NCBI GenBank assembly: GCA_029298735.1
Contig: JANSLP010000010.1
Location: 124,001 to 188,000, forward strand
DNA from: Ophiostoma sp. CBS 140.51
Lineage: Eukaryota; Ascomycota; Sordariomycetes; Ophiostomatales; Ophiostomataceae
Length of the DNA: 64,000 nt
Direction of reading: 5' to 3'
Positions 23,541 through 33,450 of this stretch are shown here, in pieces. The translations under genes and the position numbers were made by a program. The notes beneath the pieces are model-generated. The model saw only the letters and a list, made by a program, of their open reading frames with translations, did not search any database and was not told where the DNA came from. The stretch's first letter is position 1, and the number at the start of each line of letters is the position of its first letter.

Positions 23541-23999
23541 GCTGAACTGAGGTGAATAAGTAGTACGGCGACTTGCTAGTACGCTCTCAATTCTTTTCTA
23601 ATATATGACGAGATCATATCTTATTTCTGTATTTCTTTTATTTATTCCCACTTTTGTTTTCGTTTGCAAAGGTAGCGCTTCTATTATTTATCGGGAAAGG
23701 GGTTTCGGCGAGAAACAGGAAAAATACAATACCCTGACATAGAATGGAGCACAAATCATAATTCGATTCATAATACGACGCAAACCTAACTAAAAGTATC
23801 GTGATGCGATATCGAGAGCCAATTTTAACAAGGGCGTTTCGATGGCGTGGTTGAGGTGAAACAAGGACAATCAAGGTGTAAAAAGAAAAGAGTAAAATCC
23901 ACAGCCTCGTTTTTATGAATTGAAGTACTTGCTTGTCCTCCAGAGTGTTGTAGGTGTCGACAAAAAAAATGAATGTCGCAAAAAAAGACAAAAAAGAAA
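23541..23999. other. Intergenic, 3' of the exchanger
   Basis: AT-rich 3' flank between the exchanger and tRNA-Tyr. I see no gene. Confidence 0.55.
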
Positions 24000-24089
24000 T
24001 CTCCCGGGGGCGAATCGAACGCCCGACATTCGGATATTATTGTGTTGCAATTACAGTCCGACGCCATAAACCAACTAGACCACCAGGAG
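24000..24089 (-). tRNA. tRNA-Tyr (GTA) with intron
   Basis: On the minus strand, acceptor CTCCTGG pairs with CCGGGAG (one G-U), with discriminator A at 24000. The T-arm is GGGCG-TTCGATT-CGCCC. The anticodon loop is CTGTAA plus A, with an intron of about 15 bases after the base 3' of GTA. The anticodon stem TCGGA/TCCGA closes on splicing. This matches the eukaryotic tRNA-Tyr pattern. The anticodon is GTA, not a UAG suppressor (CTA). Confidence 0.94.
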
Positions 24090-25231
24090 TTGTTGTTGAA
24101 GACAAGTGGCCACTATTTAGTTTATGAGGGGAGGTAGTAATGACTAAATTTTTGTCTTAGTGCCTAACTCCGCGACTCAACACGACACACGTTCCACATA
24201 TCAGTCACTTTATCCACACAAAAGACTGCCTTCATCTGATGATTCCACGTACTCAAGCACTCCTTTCATTCTTTTCTTATCAAATGCTTCTAGAACACCA
24301 TACTTACCGCATTCTCCACACAGCCGTGTGCCATGTGCGAAGAGACTCCATCTGGTACACACACACTTTGCAAAGTCTGCTGCACGCATACAGCTCATTC
24401 ACGTGAAACTGCAATGGCACTTCAAACTGTTGTATACATTTTTATTGGTCGATATCTGTGTGTTTCGCCTGACTGGAAATGCAGACCATGAATGTCAAAA
24501 TCAGATGAGAGAGCACATCAGTCTGGGTAAACAAACATGCGTCAACACGGCAAGCGAGGTCTACAAATGAGGCTCTCTGATAAAAATATGGATGGGCTCA
24601 GCCCAATGCTTAATATCCTTTCTTAGTTTTCGACTTTGCCAGTCGACAATAGTTTGTCAGTAGTAAAGTCGAGATAAAAGGTTCGTTTCTACGAATCATT
24701 ACATTGAGTCACATTTGCAAGAATCATTATCACGTCACAACACATCACACGTCACGTTTTGCAAAAGATGGGACCGAAGAGTAAGAGGTATAAAAAGCGC
24801 GTTGCAAAAAAAAAAAAAAAAAAACGGAAGATGGGGTCTGAGTGTGGAACAGGAGATGAGAAAGGCCAGAACGCGGAGCTGAGAGAGAGATGAGCATCGA
24901 CGCGTACTGGGTTCCAGCAGTCTGACTGCCATCCCCCGACATGACAAAAAAAAAATGAAAAAAAAACTCAAATAGCCCAGAAGAGGATTGACTTTGGGTG
25001 CGGGCTAGGCTGTTCGGGAGACATATGCCAGGGCATGCCCAAGCGAGAGTCTCCAGTTGTGTTTCTTGACTTGACTAGAGGGATGGGAGCGTCTCTAGCT
25101 CGGGGCCGGTGTAATGTTGTCGAGATGGGTCCTCTATGCTTTTCAGGAGTCTGGCATTGAAGTTTTGTGGCGCGCAAAAGGGGATTCGGGAGTGCACTGC
25201 AAAGCTTCATCTCGGGGCGAGTCGTAGGATT
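24090..25231. other. Intergenic; possible 3' extension of the neighbouring gene
   Basis: Contains an A-run of about 18 at 24807 and a second A-rich patch at 24945-24965. On the minus strand, bases 25231-24968 stay open in the frame of the upstream UAG-interrupted gene for 88 codons beyond its third TAG (to TGA). This could be a C-terminal extension or an ordinary 3' UTR. Nothing else is recognised. Confidence 0.4.
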
Positions 25232-26647
25232 CTAAGTGCAGGGGCCGGCGGCGGCGGCGGCAGAGGTGGCCTGGTCGTCAGTCTGGTCGACGGTCTGGTC
25301 AGCAACTTGCTCGGCAGCCTTCTTGGTAGCCTTCTCAGCGGCAGCACGGGCGCCCATGGCTGACTTGGTCTGGCGGCGGCGGGTCCGTACCGCGTTGAGT
25401 ATAAGCTCATTTTTGGCGGTACGCTTGGGCTTGGGCTTGGGCTTGGTGCTGGTGCTGGAGCGGGCGGGATCCTCGCTCCACCGTTTGACCTGCTCGGAAA
25501 TCGCAGCACGACGAGCCTTCTATGCCGCCATGTACTGGATCGCTTCCTCGGCCTCGTGGCTCTCGAAATGGCGAGCCGGAAGAGGTTCAAGCTTAATCTC
25601 GAGAAGCGTTTCACCAAACTTGATGGGGACCGATGGGTTGAAGCTAGGAGTGGCCGTGGGCTCGCTGTGAGGTTCAACAGTCTCGTAACTGGGCGGTGCG
25701 GGCTGGTCGCTCCAAAGATCGGCGCGATGGTCTTGATTGTATCCGGAGAAAAAGTCAGTGCTGCTCGCCTGCTCGAGCTCATCACTTCCGTAGAAGCCGC
25801 CCGTAAAGTTGGGAGGCGCTAGGTAAGTAGAAGGCATAGCGTCAGCTGTGAAGTTGTCCGCCAGCTCGTCATGTCCACAATAGTGGCCAGCGTCGGCGTC
25901 GTCGTTGTTGTTGTCGTTGGTCATCCGATCTTGGAGTTCATCCTGACCGTAGAAATTGGTGAAAGAGTACATGTGAGAAGTTGCCTGCTGGGCTGCGTCC
26001 TCATCAGTGGTAACTTCGCTGTCCAGGCCCATGGGGCCATTGAAGGCCGTGCTGAAGTCAGCTAGGGCCACATAGGTTGGAGCGTCGTCGCCGGTGTTGT
26101 TGCCGTGCGAAGTGTCGTCGTTGGCTGGCAAATGAGCGTCAAGCTCCTGGGTACCGTTCAAGTTGGTTCCATACGGCGAGTAGGCGATGCTCGTGTCGTT
26201 CGCAGTGGCGGTATTGGAGTTGCCGCGATATGCTGCGTAGGCGTCCTCGTCCGTCCAAGAAGTAGCCTTAGCGGTGGGAAAGGCGGCGGCGGCGGCGGCG
26301 ATGTTGCTGTGGTCTTCGTGCTCGTTACTCTGATGATGGAAATGACCGGCCAGCCCCCGGCCGGCATAGAAGCTTTCCTTAAAAGCGACGGCGAAAGGAG
26401 AGGTGTCAGTAGGCTGGCTGTTCTAGAGCCTGCCCGCGGACGTCTCGTCGTCTGTCATAAGAAGATGGGTTAGCTGGCTTGTCGAAGAAGATGGCGAAAA
26501 TGTTGGCGAGAGAGGAAGCTTACCGTTGGAAGTGATCATCACGATCTCGTTGCTGGAGGTCTCTGCGTTGGCGGGGGCGGCAGCGGCAGCGGCATTGGGA
26601 GAGAGCTGGGCCTCTCGGAGGGCGCGTGCATCGTTGGCGTTAGACAT
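25232..26647 (-). CDS. Unrecognised protein with two in-frame UAG codons (candidate mRNA-editing gene B)
   Basis: Exons 26647-26524 and 26451-25232 form one frame of 448 codons, with TAG at codon 51 (26425-26423) and codon 352 (25522-25520), then TAG at 25234-25232. There is no TAA or TGA inside. The intron (72 bases, GTAAGC, CTAAC, ACAG) is itself open and in phase. Codon choice stays G/C-ending across both UAGs. The product would be acidic and Asn/Asp/Ser-rich, with three similar motifs (NFYGQDELQD, YCGHDELADN, FYGSDELEQ). After codon 352 it turns basic (KARRAAISEQVKRWSEDP, then KPKPKPKRTAKN and an Ala/Lys helix). No known domain. If both UAGs become UGG (Trp), the protein has 447 residues; unedited it stops at 50. 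Alternatives are translational readthrough, a pseudogene, or a shorter gene starting after codon 51. Confidence 0.7.
25503..25528 (-). promoter_or_regulatory. Hairpin at UAG codon 352 of gene B
   Basis: Sense strand GCGGCA pairs with TGCTGC (6 bp, one G-U) around a 14-base loop that starts with TAG. This is the weakest of the four UAG hairpins in genes A and B. Candidate edited A is at 25521. Confidence 0.35.
26411..26435 (-). promoter_or_regulatory. Hairpin at UAG codon 51 of gene B
   Basis: Sense strand GGGC-A-GGCT pairs with AGCC-A-GCCT: two 4-bp helices separated by one A-A mismatch (outermost pair G-U). The 7-base loop CTAGAAC holds the UAG. Candidate edited A is at 26424. Confidence 0.5.
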
Positions 26648-26827
26648 GGCGGCGGCGAGGTCAGAAAGCGCTGCAGATGCCGTGAAAGGGCTTGAGAGCG
26701 AAGATAGGCATGGAAATAATGATAAAGCGCGCATAGGGATGAAGAGCGTAACGTAATGATGTTTGCGTATTGATGGTCTGGAGAGAAGAGAGAGAGGAGA
26801 CGAAGGGAGGTGGGCCGGGGAATGGAC

Positions 26828-26840
26828 AGATATATATAGG
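26828..26840 (-). promoter_or_regulatory. TATA box of gene B
   Basis: CCTATATATATCT on the minus strand, about 185 bases upstream of the gene B ATG. It is nearly identical to the element upstream of gene A. Confidence 0.6.
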
Positions 26841-27820
26841 CGGAGGGCAGGAGCCAGCGGGCGCAACATCAGCCATGAGGTGGCCCCACATCACCACAGC
26901 AGCCAATGAATAAAATGCAGCAAAAAGGCAAGAAGCAGTAATTCGTTGCCAGGTGGTGATGACACTTATTTACTACTGACTATTAGTAGAGGGCATACTC
27001 GTGACTTAGTGGATCGCGCATCGACGCGTTAAGTGGTGATGTCAACGTGTCGCCCAAAGGGCGTGGGTTGCTATGTCAACAAATAACAAAGAAATTGAAT
27101 ACAGCAGGCGGAGGATAAAGTGAGGCTAAAGAGACGCTGTAGATGGTACTGGAGATGGTGTGAATCGCCAAAAGAGCGACGATGCCAGCAAAAATGTGAA
27201 CAAAAGCGATGGTGTCGTGAGGCATCACAATCATCGGCTACGGCTCCACTTCCATGCGAGCTACATCACAGCAGTGGGTCTTTTAGCCTCCCATTATTGT
27301 CAAGTAAGTAAATAGAGGGTGACAAATAGCTTACGGGGACGATGGACAGACTGTTGGTGGTGTTCTTGGTGATGCTGCAGGAGACACTGGAAGAGAAGAA
27401 CATCCAGGGGATATCACGATCGAGGGATACAGCTCTGGCTTCATTGGCCTGCGAGAGACATCAAGAGAGTGAATAAAGAGCGCAGTGAAGGCTTTACGAG
27501 TCGATAAACAGATTACTGGATGTGTTCCCACCGACCATGTAGGGCAAGGCACAAAAAAGAATATCTTGGAGCACATCTCGATCTCACGATCAAGCGCGAC
27601 ACGTCAACTTTGGAGGCACATCTACCGCATCGAGTGAATGTTTAGGGTCACAGACCACAAGAGGCACAGAGAGAAGTGACGAAACAAATATGATCTATCC
27701 TTGTATTCGAAAACGCCCCTTGATGGAATGAACAGAAAAAAGAGAATGATGGACAAAAAGCAAGAAAAACGACAATGACAACAGAGACACGCAAATCGGG
27801 CTACACAAGAGGCACGGCCA
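26841..27820. other. Intergenic, between gene B and the GAR transformylase gene
   Basis: Upstream DNA of gene B and 3' flank of the purine gene. A few short ORFs, none with family signature. I see no further gene. Confidence 0.5.
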
Positions 27821-28513
27821 TCATAATGACGAGCTCCCCTTTTCGGTGGCCAGCACATCCTGCACCACCTTTTGCGTCGCCGTCACAATCAGCGCGTGCT
27901 CCTCGGCGTGGATGCGCGTCTCCAAGTCGGCCAGCGTCTCGCCCTTTTGCACCACAATCTCGCGCGTCATAATCGGCGCGCCCCGGTCCACCACGTCAAT
28001 CACAAAGTGCACCATGATGCCAGTCGTGTTGTTTTCGAGCGTACCAGCCTGGAAGTCGTCATAGGCGCGCTGAATGGCGCCCGCGCCGTCGTACTTGCCA
28101 GGCAGCGCCGGGTGCAAGTTGATGACCTTGATGCCGGCGGCGTCGAGCGGGTCCAAAAACGCCTTGGTGAAGACGTGCATCCAGCCGGCCAGGACGATGA
28201 GCTGGGGGCGGTCTTCACTGGGCCCCGAAAGAATCTTCTGGGCGAGTGCGGCATCGTACTGTTCGCGGCCGGCCTGAAGTGCTGCCTGGTCCTTCTCGCC
28301 CTTGGCCTGGAACCCGTGCGTCACGAGGTTAAAGTACTCCCAGGGAATGCCCGCCTTTTCAGCGCGCTGGGTCGCAAAGGCCTTGCCGCGGTTGACAATC
28401 AGCCGCGTGATGCGGGCATTGGTGATGCTACCGGCCGCAATACCGTCGACGAGCGCCTGGAAGTTGGAGCCGTTGCCGCTGGCCATGACCAGGATCCGGC
28501 ACGTGTCGGCCAT
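27821..28513 (-). CDS. Phosphoribosylglycinamide formyltransferase (ADE8-type)
   Basis: 230 residues, single exon, TGA stop. It transfers a formyl group from 10-formyltetrahydrofolate to glycinamide ribonucleotide, the third step of de novo purine synthesis; cytosolic. The N-terminal MASGNGSNFQAL is the phosphate-binding start of the family. VINLHPALPGKYDGAGA carries the catalytic Asn132 and His134, and VHFVIDVVDRGAPI carries Asp173. Length is close to yeast ADE8 (214) and bacterial PurN (about 212), so this is the stand-alone enzyme, not the animal trifunctional form. Confidence 0.96.
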   Translation of the reverse strand: MADTCRILVMASGNGSNFQALVDGIAAGSITNARITRLIVNRGKAFATQRAEKAGIPWEYFNLVTHGFQAKGEKDQAALQAGREQYDAALAQKILSGPSEDRPQLIVLAGWMHVFTKAFLDPLDAAGIKVINLHPALPGKYDGAGAIQRAYDDFQAGTLENNTTGIMVHFVIDVVDRGAPIMTREIVVQKGETLADLETRIHAEEHALIVTATQKVVQDVLATEKGSSSL

Positions 28514-30505
28514 CGTGAAAGGAGTGGGGTGAGTTTGTGGGGGTAAGAAGTGAATGAACGAATATCGAATGTGACGACTGCAATTGACGTCAAGGGTGGT
28601 GATATCTTATCACTCAACATCGTAAGAGTGAACAAGGCATGTCGTTGAAAGCAATGTCCAAAAATTCAAAAATTAAGTGGGTCCGTGAATGTCTCAGCCA
28701 ATTGTCTCTCGTGCAGCCCACCATGGCGTGGGGAAGTGGGTCCGGTACCGGTAAGTGACAAGGTGCCTGGTTCCGTACCACTGCCCCGATGGTCCGTGTG
28801 TATTGTTCAACAGACACCTGCAGACGTCCGCCGACGTCAATTCATTGTCATGAGCTCCGTTTGATCGAAAGCGGGCCATTTGTCTCATATGGTGGACAGA
28901 CAGAGTCCGTTCTGTGCAGGTTGTGGGTTCGAGTCTACGCTTGTATGGTACAAATAGCATCATGTGACGTGTCACGTGGTGAAAAAGGTCCCAAATTCTG
29001 TCAAAAGGGGGCAAGAAAACAAATGACGGTAAATCAAGAAAGCAGTCACAACAAGAGGTCACAACATATCTTGTTATACCTTTCAAGTGAATAAGGATTA
29101 AAAGTTTAGGATAGGGTTGATTTATTTTTTCTAGATTTTATTTGCGCGTTTTAGTGATTTGTTTGAATTATTTCAAAATAAACAAAGATATTCAGCGTTT
29201 CTTTTCAAATACTTGCAATATGTCCAGCAAACCATACTTCACACTCAGTAAATGTATTGTCGTTTTCTACGTCACAATATTCACTTCAGATGCCTTGCAT
29301 GGAGTCGCCTGTTGCCACTTCAACTTGCTCAGATCTGACCCTCTTCTCATTGAGAGATGTGAACAGACGAGTATGTTCACCAGATTACTACATCGACAGC
29401 AATCACTTCCATCAACCATAACGGTGAAAGTGCTGCTAGAGTAGATAGATGTAGTTCACTTATATAGGCACGGATCACAAAATTGGAAGATCATCGATCT
29501 CGCCACGTAGCGGCTTTGTTGTTAAAGAGCGATCCAGACTCACGATCGGTCACATTTCCGCCACATCTTGCCCAAAGTGAGATCACGAAACACAACCTTG
29601 CTTCACATGGTCTAGATGCGAGCCTTAGACACCTTTGATCACCATCTACATTCACGTCTCCTGGCAGTAGATGTACGCGATCTTTGCTCTTGGCAGATCA
29701 CACACGTGCGACGCGCTTGACGCGCTCCGGACAATGGTGCATCGCGTCTTCGCTTCAGAGAAACACCACGAGCTTCTCTGTAATAATTTTGTGCCTCACA
29801 TGCTGTATACTACTGTAGTCAAGGATCAATAGTGAATGCCCTCCTTGGTGGTGGCCATTTACAGTCGCGCGCCATCGTGGACCTGACGTGTTGTTCGCAA
29901 CAGCACGCCCTTGTAGTGACAACCGCGTTTTGCCTAACAGCGCCAACCCCCATTATTACCAGTAATTCTCTCCATCACACAGAGAAACAAGCCACTGTCT
30001 CCAAAGGCCCGGCACGCGTCAAATTTCCAGCACGCCCTTTGCGCCTTTTGTTCACCTGAATGCCCTCGTACAGGCTCCACGGCCATGACACCTCCAAATC
30101 ACCATTTTGCATTCGCCATTCACCCGCCTGCTTCTTCCTATTGTCTCCGACTCGTCAATAGGCCATTGTTAGCAAGCATTTGCCAATTAAGGCCCGGGGA
30201 CCTACTTCCAACTCACTCCTTCCCTTCGCTCCTGCCCGTTACCATCACGACCACCACCATCACCGCCATCGCTCCTTCATCAACAAACAACACCTGTACC
30301 TTCCATCTTCACTTGCCGCCATAGCAACAAAAAAAGTCCTACGCGCCTTCCCTTCACGTCGCGACCTTTTTGCCTCTGCCTGTCCCTATTTTCTGACCAC
30401 CTACGAAGCTCGTTACTGCCGCTCTTGCCTCGCGGGCCCCTTCACCGCTGCTGATTTTGCAGCACGCTCGCACGGGCCAGCTGCCCTCCTGCCCTCCTTT
30501 TTTCC
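28514..30505. other. Intergenic, upstream of gene A
   Basis: About 2 kb between the purine gene and gene A. A T-loop-like word GGTTCGAGTC near 28923 does not close as a tRNA. AT-rich part at about 29090-29250. No gene supported. Confidence 0.5.
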
Positions 30506-30514
30506 TATATATAT
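30506..30514 (+). promoter_or_regulatory. TATA box of gene A
   Basis: TATATATAT in the context CCTATATATATGTG, about 260 bases upstream of the gene A ATG and followed by a pyrimidine-rich leader (30515-30720). It matches the element upstream of gene B. Confidence 0.6.
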
Positions 30515-30774
30515 GTGCCCCCTCCCCCCTCCTCCTTCTCTTTGCTCTCTTCCTCTTTTCCTTCTTTTCCTTCAAGCACGTTCGATCTTTTGCCTGCAGT
30601 GGTTATCCTCGGTTCTTGCTGCAGTCTTTGCCTTTTCGCACGCCATCACCATCACCATCTTCTTCTTCTCTTTTCACATTGCCGTCGCATTTCCATCGCC
30701 ATCCATCGCCATCTTTCGACCTCATCGTCAGCCACACTTCCGAGGCGCTCTCTCTCGCAACACCATTTCTCACC

Positions 30775-33450
30775 ATGGTGACGCTCTCGAAGACCGTCGC
30801 CGCTCCTGCGGATGACTTGACCCTTTGGCTTCACAAAGCTTTCTTCTCCTGCCTGGCTGGACTTCTCGCCCTCAAGCTCATGCTTTCGACTGGAGAGCTC
30901 CTCGCCCTCGCCCTCTTCTTTTCGGCTTTTGTCCAACTGAAGATCACCGCTTCCGCTGGCAAGCCCACCTCTCCCTTTAGTCTTGGGACAGTCTAGAAGG
31001 CTGCTCCTGATTCTGATGAGGACGACAACGATGACTCTGTGAGCATCCCCGACCTCGATGAGAGCATCGGCTCCATCACTCGCATCGGCAGCGCCAACGA
31101 CAGCGCTCGCGACATTGTGACTTTTAAGAAGTCCCCGACCATCGACATGGCTTTCGACTTTGACGAGTTTAGACAGACCTGTAAGTTTTCCCCTTCCCCT
31201 CAGCTTCTTCTGACCTTTGCTAACTTTTCTCAGTCAACGAAAGTCTCATCAATCTGATCGAGAAGATCGCTTACAACGAGGCAAAGCAGAGCGTCCACGC
31301 TCTCGCTCTTCATCGCAAACACACCAGCGATCGCGTCCTTCACCTTGAGTATATTGGTGACGAGGACTCCTCCGACGACCAGGACGACCAGGAGCACAGC
31401 TTCATGGCCCAATCGATCCATTCCGCCGCCTTCGATGAGGTGGACGAGTCCTTCTAGAACGAGGACTCTTCTATGTTCATTGACGAGTAAGTTCCAGCCA
31501 ACCTTCGATCCCATCTCTTTTGCCTTTTCCCTTTCGTCCACCTTGTCATCTACTAACAATATTTTCAGTCCTGAGGCGTACCACAGCAACGCAAACAGCT
31601 CTGCTGTTGAGGCAGTTGCCAACATTGACGGCAACCGCGCCGACGAGCATGATGACCACATTGTTGCCGCCTATGACACGGCCGTTGACGAAGGCATGTC
31701 GATGATTGCCATTGGCAACATCCTTTCGCGCAACCTTGGTACAGAGATCATTGACCCGCCGCCTGTCTTTGACGACAGAAGCGACTTGACCGCCCAAGGT
31801 CCTGCCAACATCGATGAGTTTGAGCAATCTGACAGACTTATCTACCAGAGCCACGACATTGATAACAGCGGCGACACCGACTCCGAGCAGTCTGAGGATC
31901 CGGCCATCTTCGAGCTGACCAACTTCATCTGCAATCTCACTATATACGACGAGCTTGAGAAGCCTGACGAGCACGTCGACGACAATGCCGAGCTTAAGCA
32001 CGATCCGGCCGCTGCCATGGACATTGGCGGTCCTGATTTCGATAACGAGGAGCCCTCCGAGACCGCTGTCGACGAGGAGGTTGCTTTCTACGACGAAATT
32101 CCTTACTACAACGAGCTGTCTGTCTTTGACAAACTTCCCTTCAATGACCAGCCTTCGTTGTTGGCCGAGATCTCTACGCACGAACAGCACATTGCTAGCG
32201 AGGGACCTTCTTTCAACGACGAGTCCACGGTCAACAGCCAGCTCAGTACCGACAACGAGCACTTTGACCACCATGAGCGCACCCGCGAGAACATCTTCTC
32301 TGCCGACCGGATGTTTGACAACATCATCGAGCCCACGGAGGCCGAGCACGCCGCCGAGGAGCCCACCACCGAGGAGCCTGTCGTGGAAAAGCCTGCTGAG
32401 AAGGTCTTCATGCCCATGCCCCGCCCTCGCTTCAACCTCAAGTACGACATCATCGACGATGACACCAGCCTTGAGTCGCTCGGCGACAAGTACCGCCACA
32501 AGCTGCCCACCATCCTCGAGGACAGCGACGAGGACCGCGCCTATTCACAGTCGATTCGCGATGCTGCTGGCCCAGCCCCGACTTTTGCCCCCATTCTTGA
32601 AATGGCCCGCATGTACTCTTTCTCTGACGACGAGTACGAGGAGCCCACTCTGAAGACGCCCGACATTAGCATCGAGTCGTCCAACTTTGACATCAAGCCC
32701 TCGCCTCAGAAGGCCCAGCCATCGCCCTCGCCCTCGCCCAAGAAGGCTGAGCCCGCACCCGCATCCTCGCCCAAGGCCAAGACCGGCCTGCCCAAGCGCT
32801 CTTTTACGAGAACGCTCAAGTGCAGCAACGATTTTTGGCTCCCCAAGCTGGCCACGACGACCACTGCCTTGACGACCAGCAGAGAGACTCTTCCTCTCGG
32901 CCACGAACTCGCACCTCCTACGCCTCCCACCACTCCTATTCTCCCTGTTGTGAAAAGCTTTGACGACACCCCGTGTGAGGATGGCTCCGCTTCTGCTACC
33001 ACTGGCAGCACCTCTCAGGACTACGACTACCTTCTGAAGCAGGCACTGGAGTATTCTGCTGAACACGCCACCCCCGACCATACGCCCGGTCAAACCGACA
33101 AGGGCAAGGGAAAGGTCGTCGACGAAGTCAACGACAAGCTGGAGATTCCCACGGTCAACATGACCCACGAGGAGTCGATGATGGAGGCCTGGGATATTTA
33201 CAGCAATGGTAGCAACGAAAATCTCTACGATGATAACGAGGTCAGCCGTCTCTACACCCGCTCCAACGGTGCCCGCCTCCAGCAGTGCACCTGGTCTCTG
33301 CTCGACAAGCCCGACGTCTTTGGCAAGTCAAGCGGCCCCGTTCTGATGCTCACCACCCCTGAGGGCGAGACCAAATACCCCCAGGATATGAAGGTCTACG
33401 GCGGCGACTTCAACTGGGCCGACGACAGCGAGGAATCGGTGGAGGAATGA
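30775..33450 (+). CDS. Unrecognised protein with two in-frame UAG codons (candidate mRNA-editing gene A)
   Basis: Exons 30775-31180, 31234-31486 and 31569-33450 (GT-AG introns of 53 and 82 bases with GCTAAC and ACTAAC branch sites) give one frame of 847 codons ending in TGA. TAG occurs at codon 74 (30994-30996) and codon 210 (31455-31457); no other stop occurs. The start has a good context (CACCATGG). Residues 1-73 hold two hydrophobic stretches (about 23-37 and 41-57). Codons 75-209 and the rest are acidic and disordered-looking, with repeated Asp/Glu-Leu motifs (TIYDELEKPDEH, YYNELSVFDKLPFND), a Pro/Ser/Lys linker near residues 590-625, and a C-terminus rich in Trp, Asp and Glu. No known domain. 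Codon use is the same before, between and after the UAGs, and the second lies 30 bases before a canonical donor, so neither is intronic. Predicted 846 residues with Trp at 74 and 210; unedited, a 73-residue hydrophobic peptide. Confidence 0.75.
30986..31007 (+). promoter_or_regulatory. Hairpin at UAG codon 74 of gene A
   Basis: GGACAG pairs with CTG-C-TCC (6 bp with one bulged C at 31004) around the 9-base loop TCTAGAAGG. Candidate edited A is at 30995. Confidence 0.45.
31446..31468 (+). promoter_or_regulatory. Hairpin at UAG codon 210 of gene A
   Basis: GAGTCCT and AGGACTC form a perfect 7-bp stem around the 9-base loop TCTAGAACG, with UAG in the loop. Candidate edited A is at 31456. This is the strongest of the set. 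Confidence 0.6.

Noticed and set aside
28860..28950. tRNA-like sequence with T-loop word GGTTCGAGTC
   Set aside because: T-stem does not pair beyond two bases, the anticodon loop would have six bases, and no acceptor stem closes. At best a decayed tRNA.
30994..31457. Hidden introns removing the UAGs of gene A
   Set aside because: No consensus donor lies upstream of either UAG at a workable distance, and real introns with full signals are already present next to them.
31546..32499. 317-codon open frame on the minus strand
   Set aside because: Antisense to gene A exon 3; gene A frame has consistent introns, a Kozak-like start and a terminal stop.
25232..33450. UAG as a reassigned sense codon throughout the genome
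   Set aside because: Six other genes in the window end at UAG at the expected family C-terminus, and the tRNA-Tyr here reads GTA.
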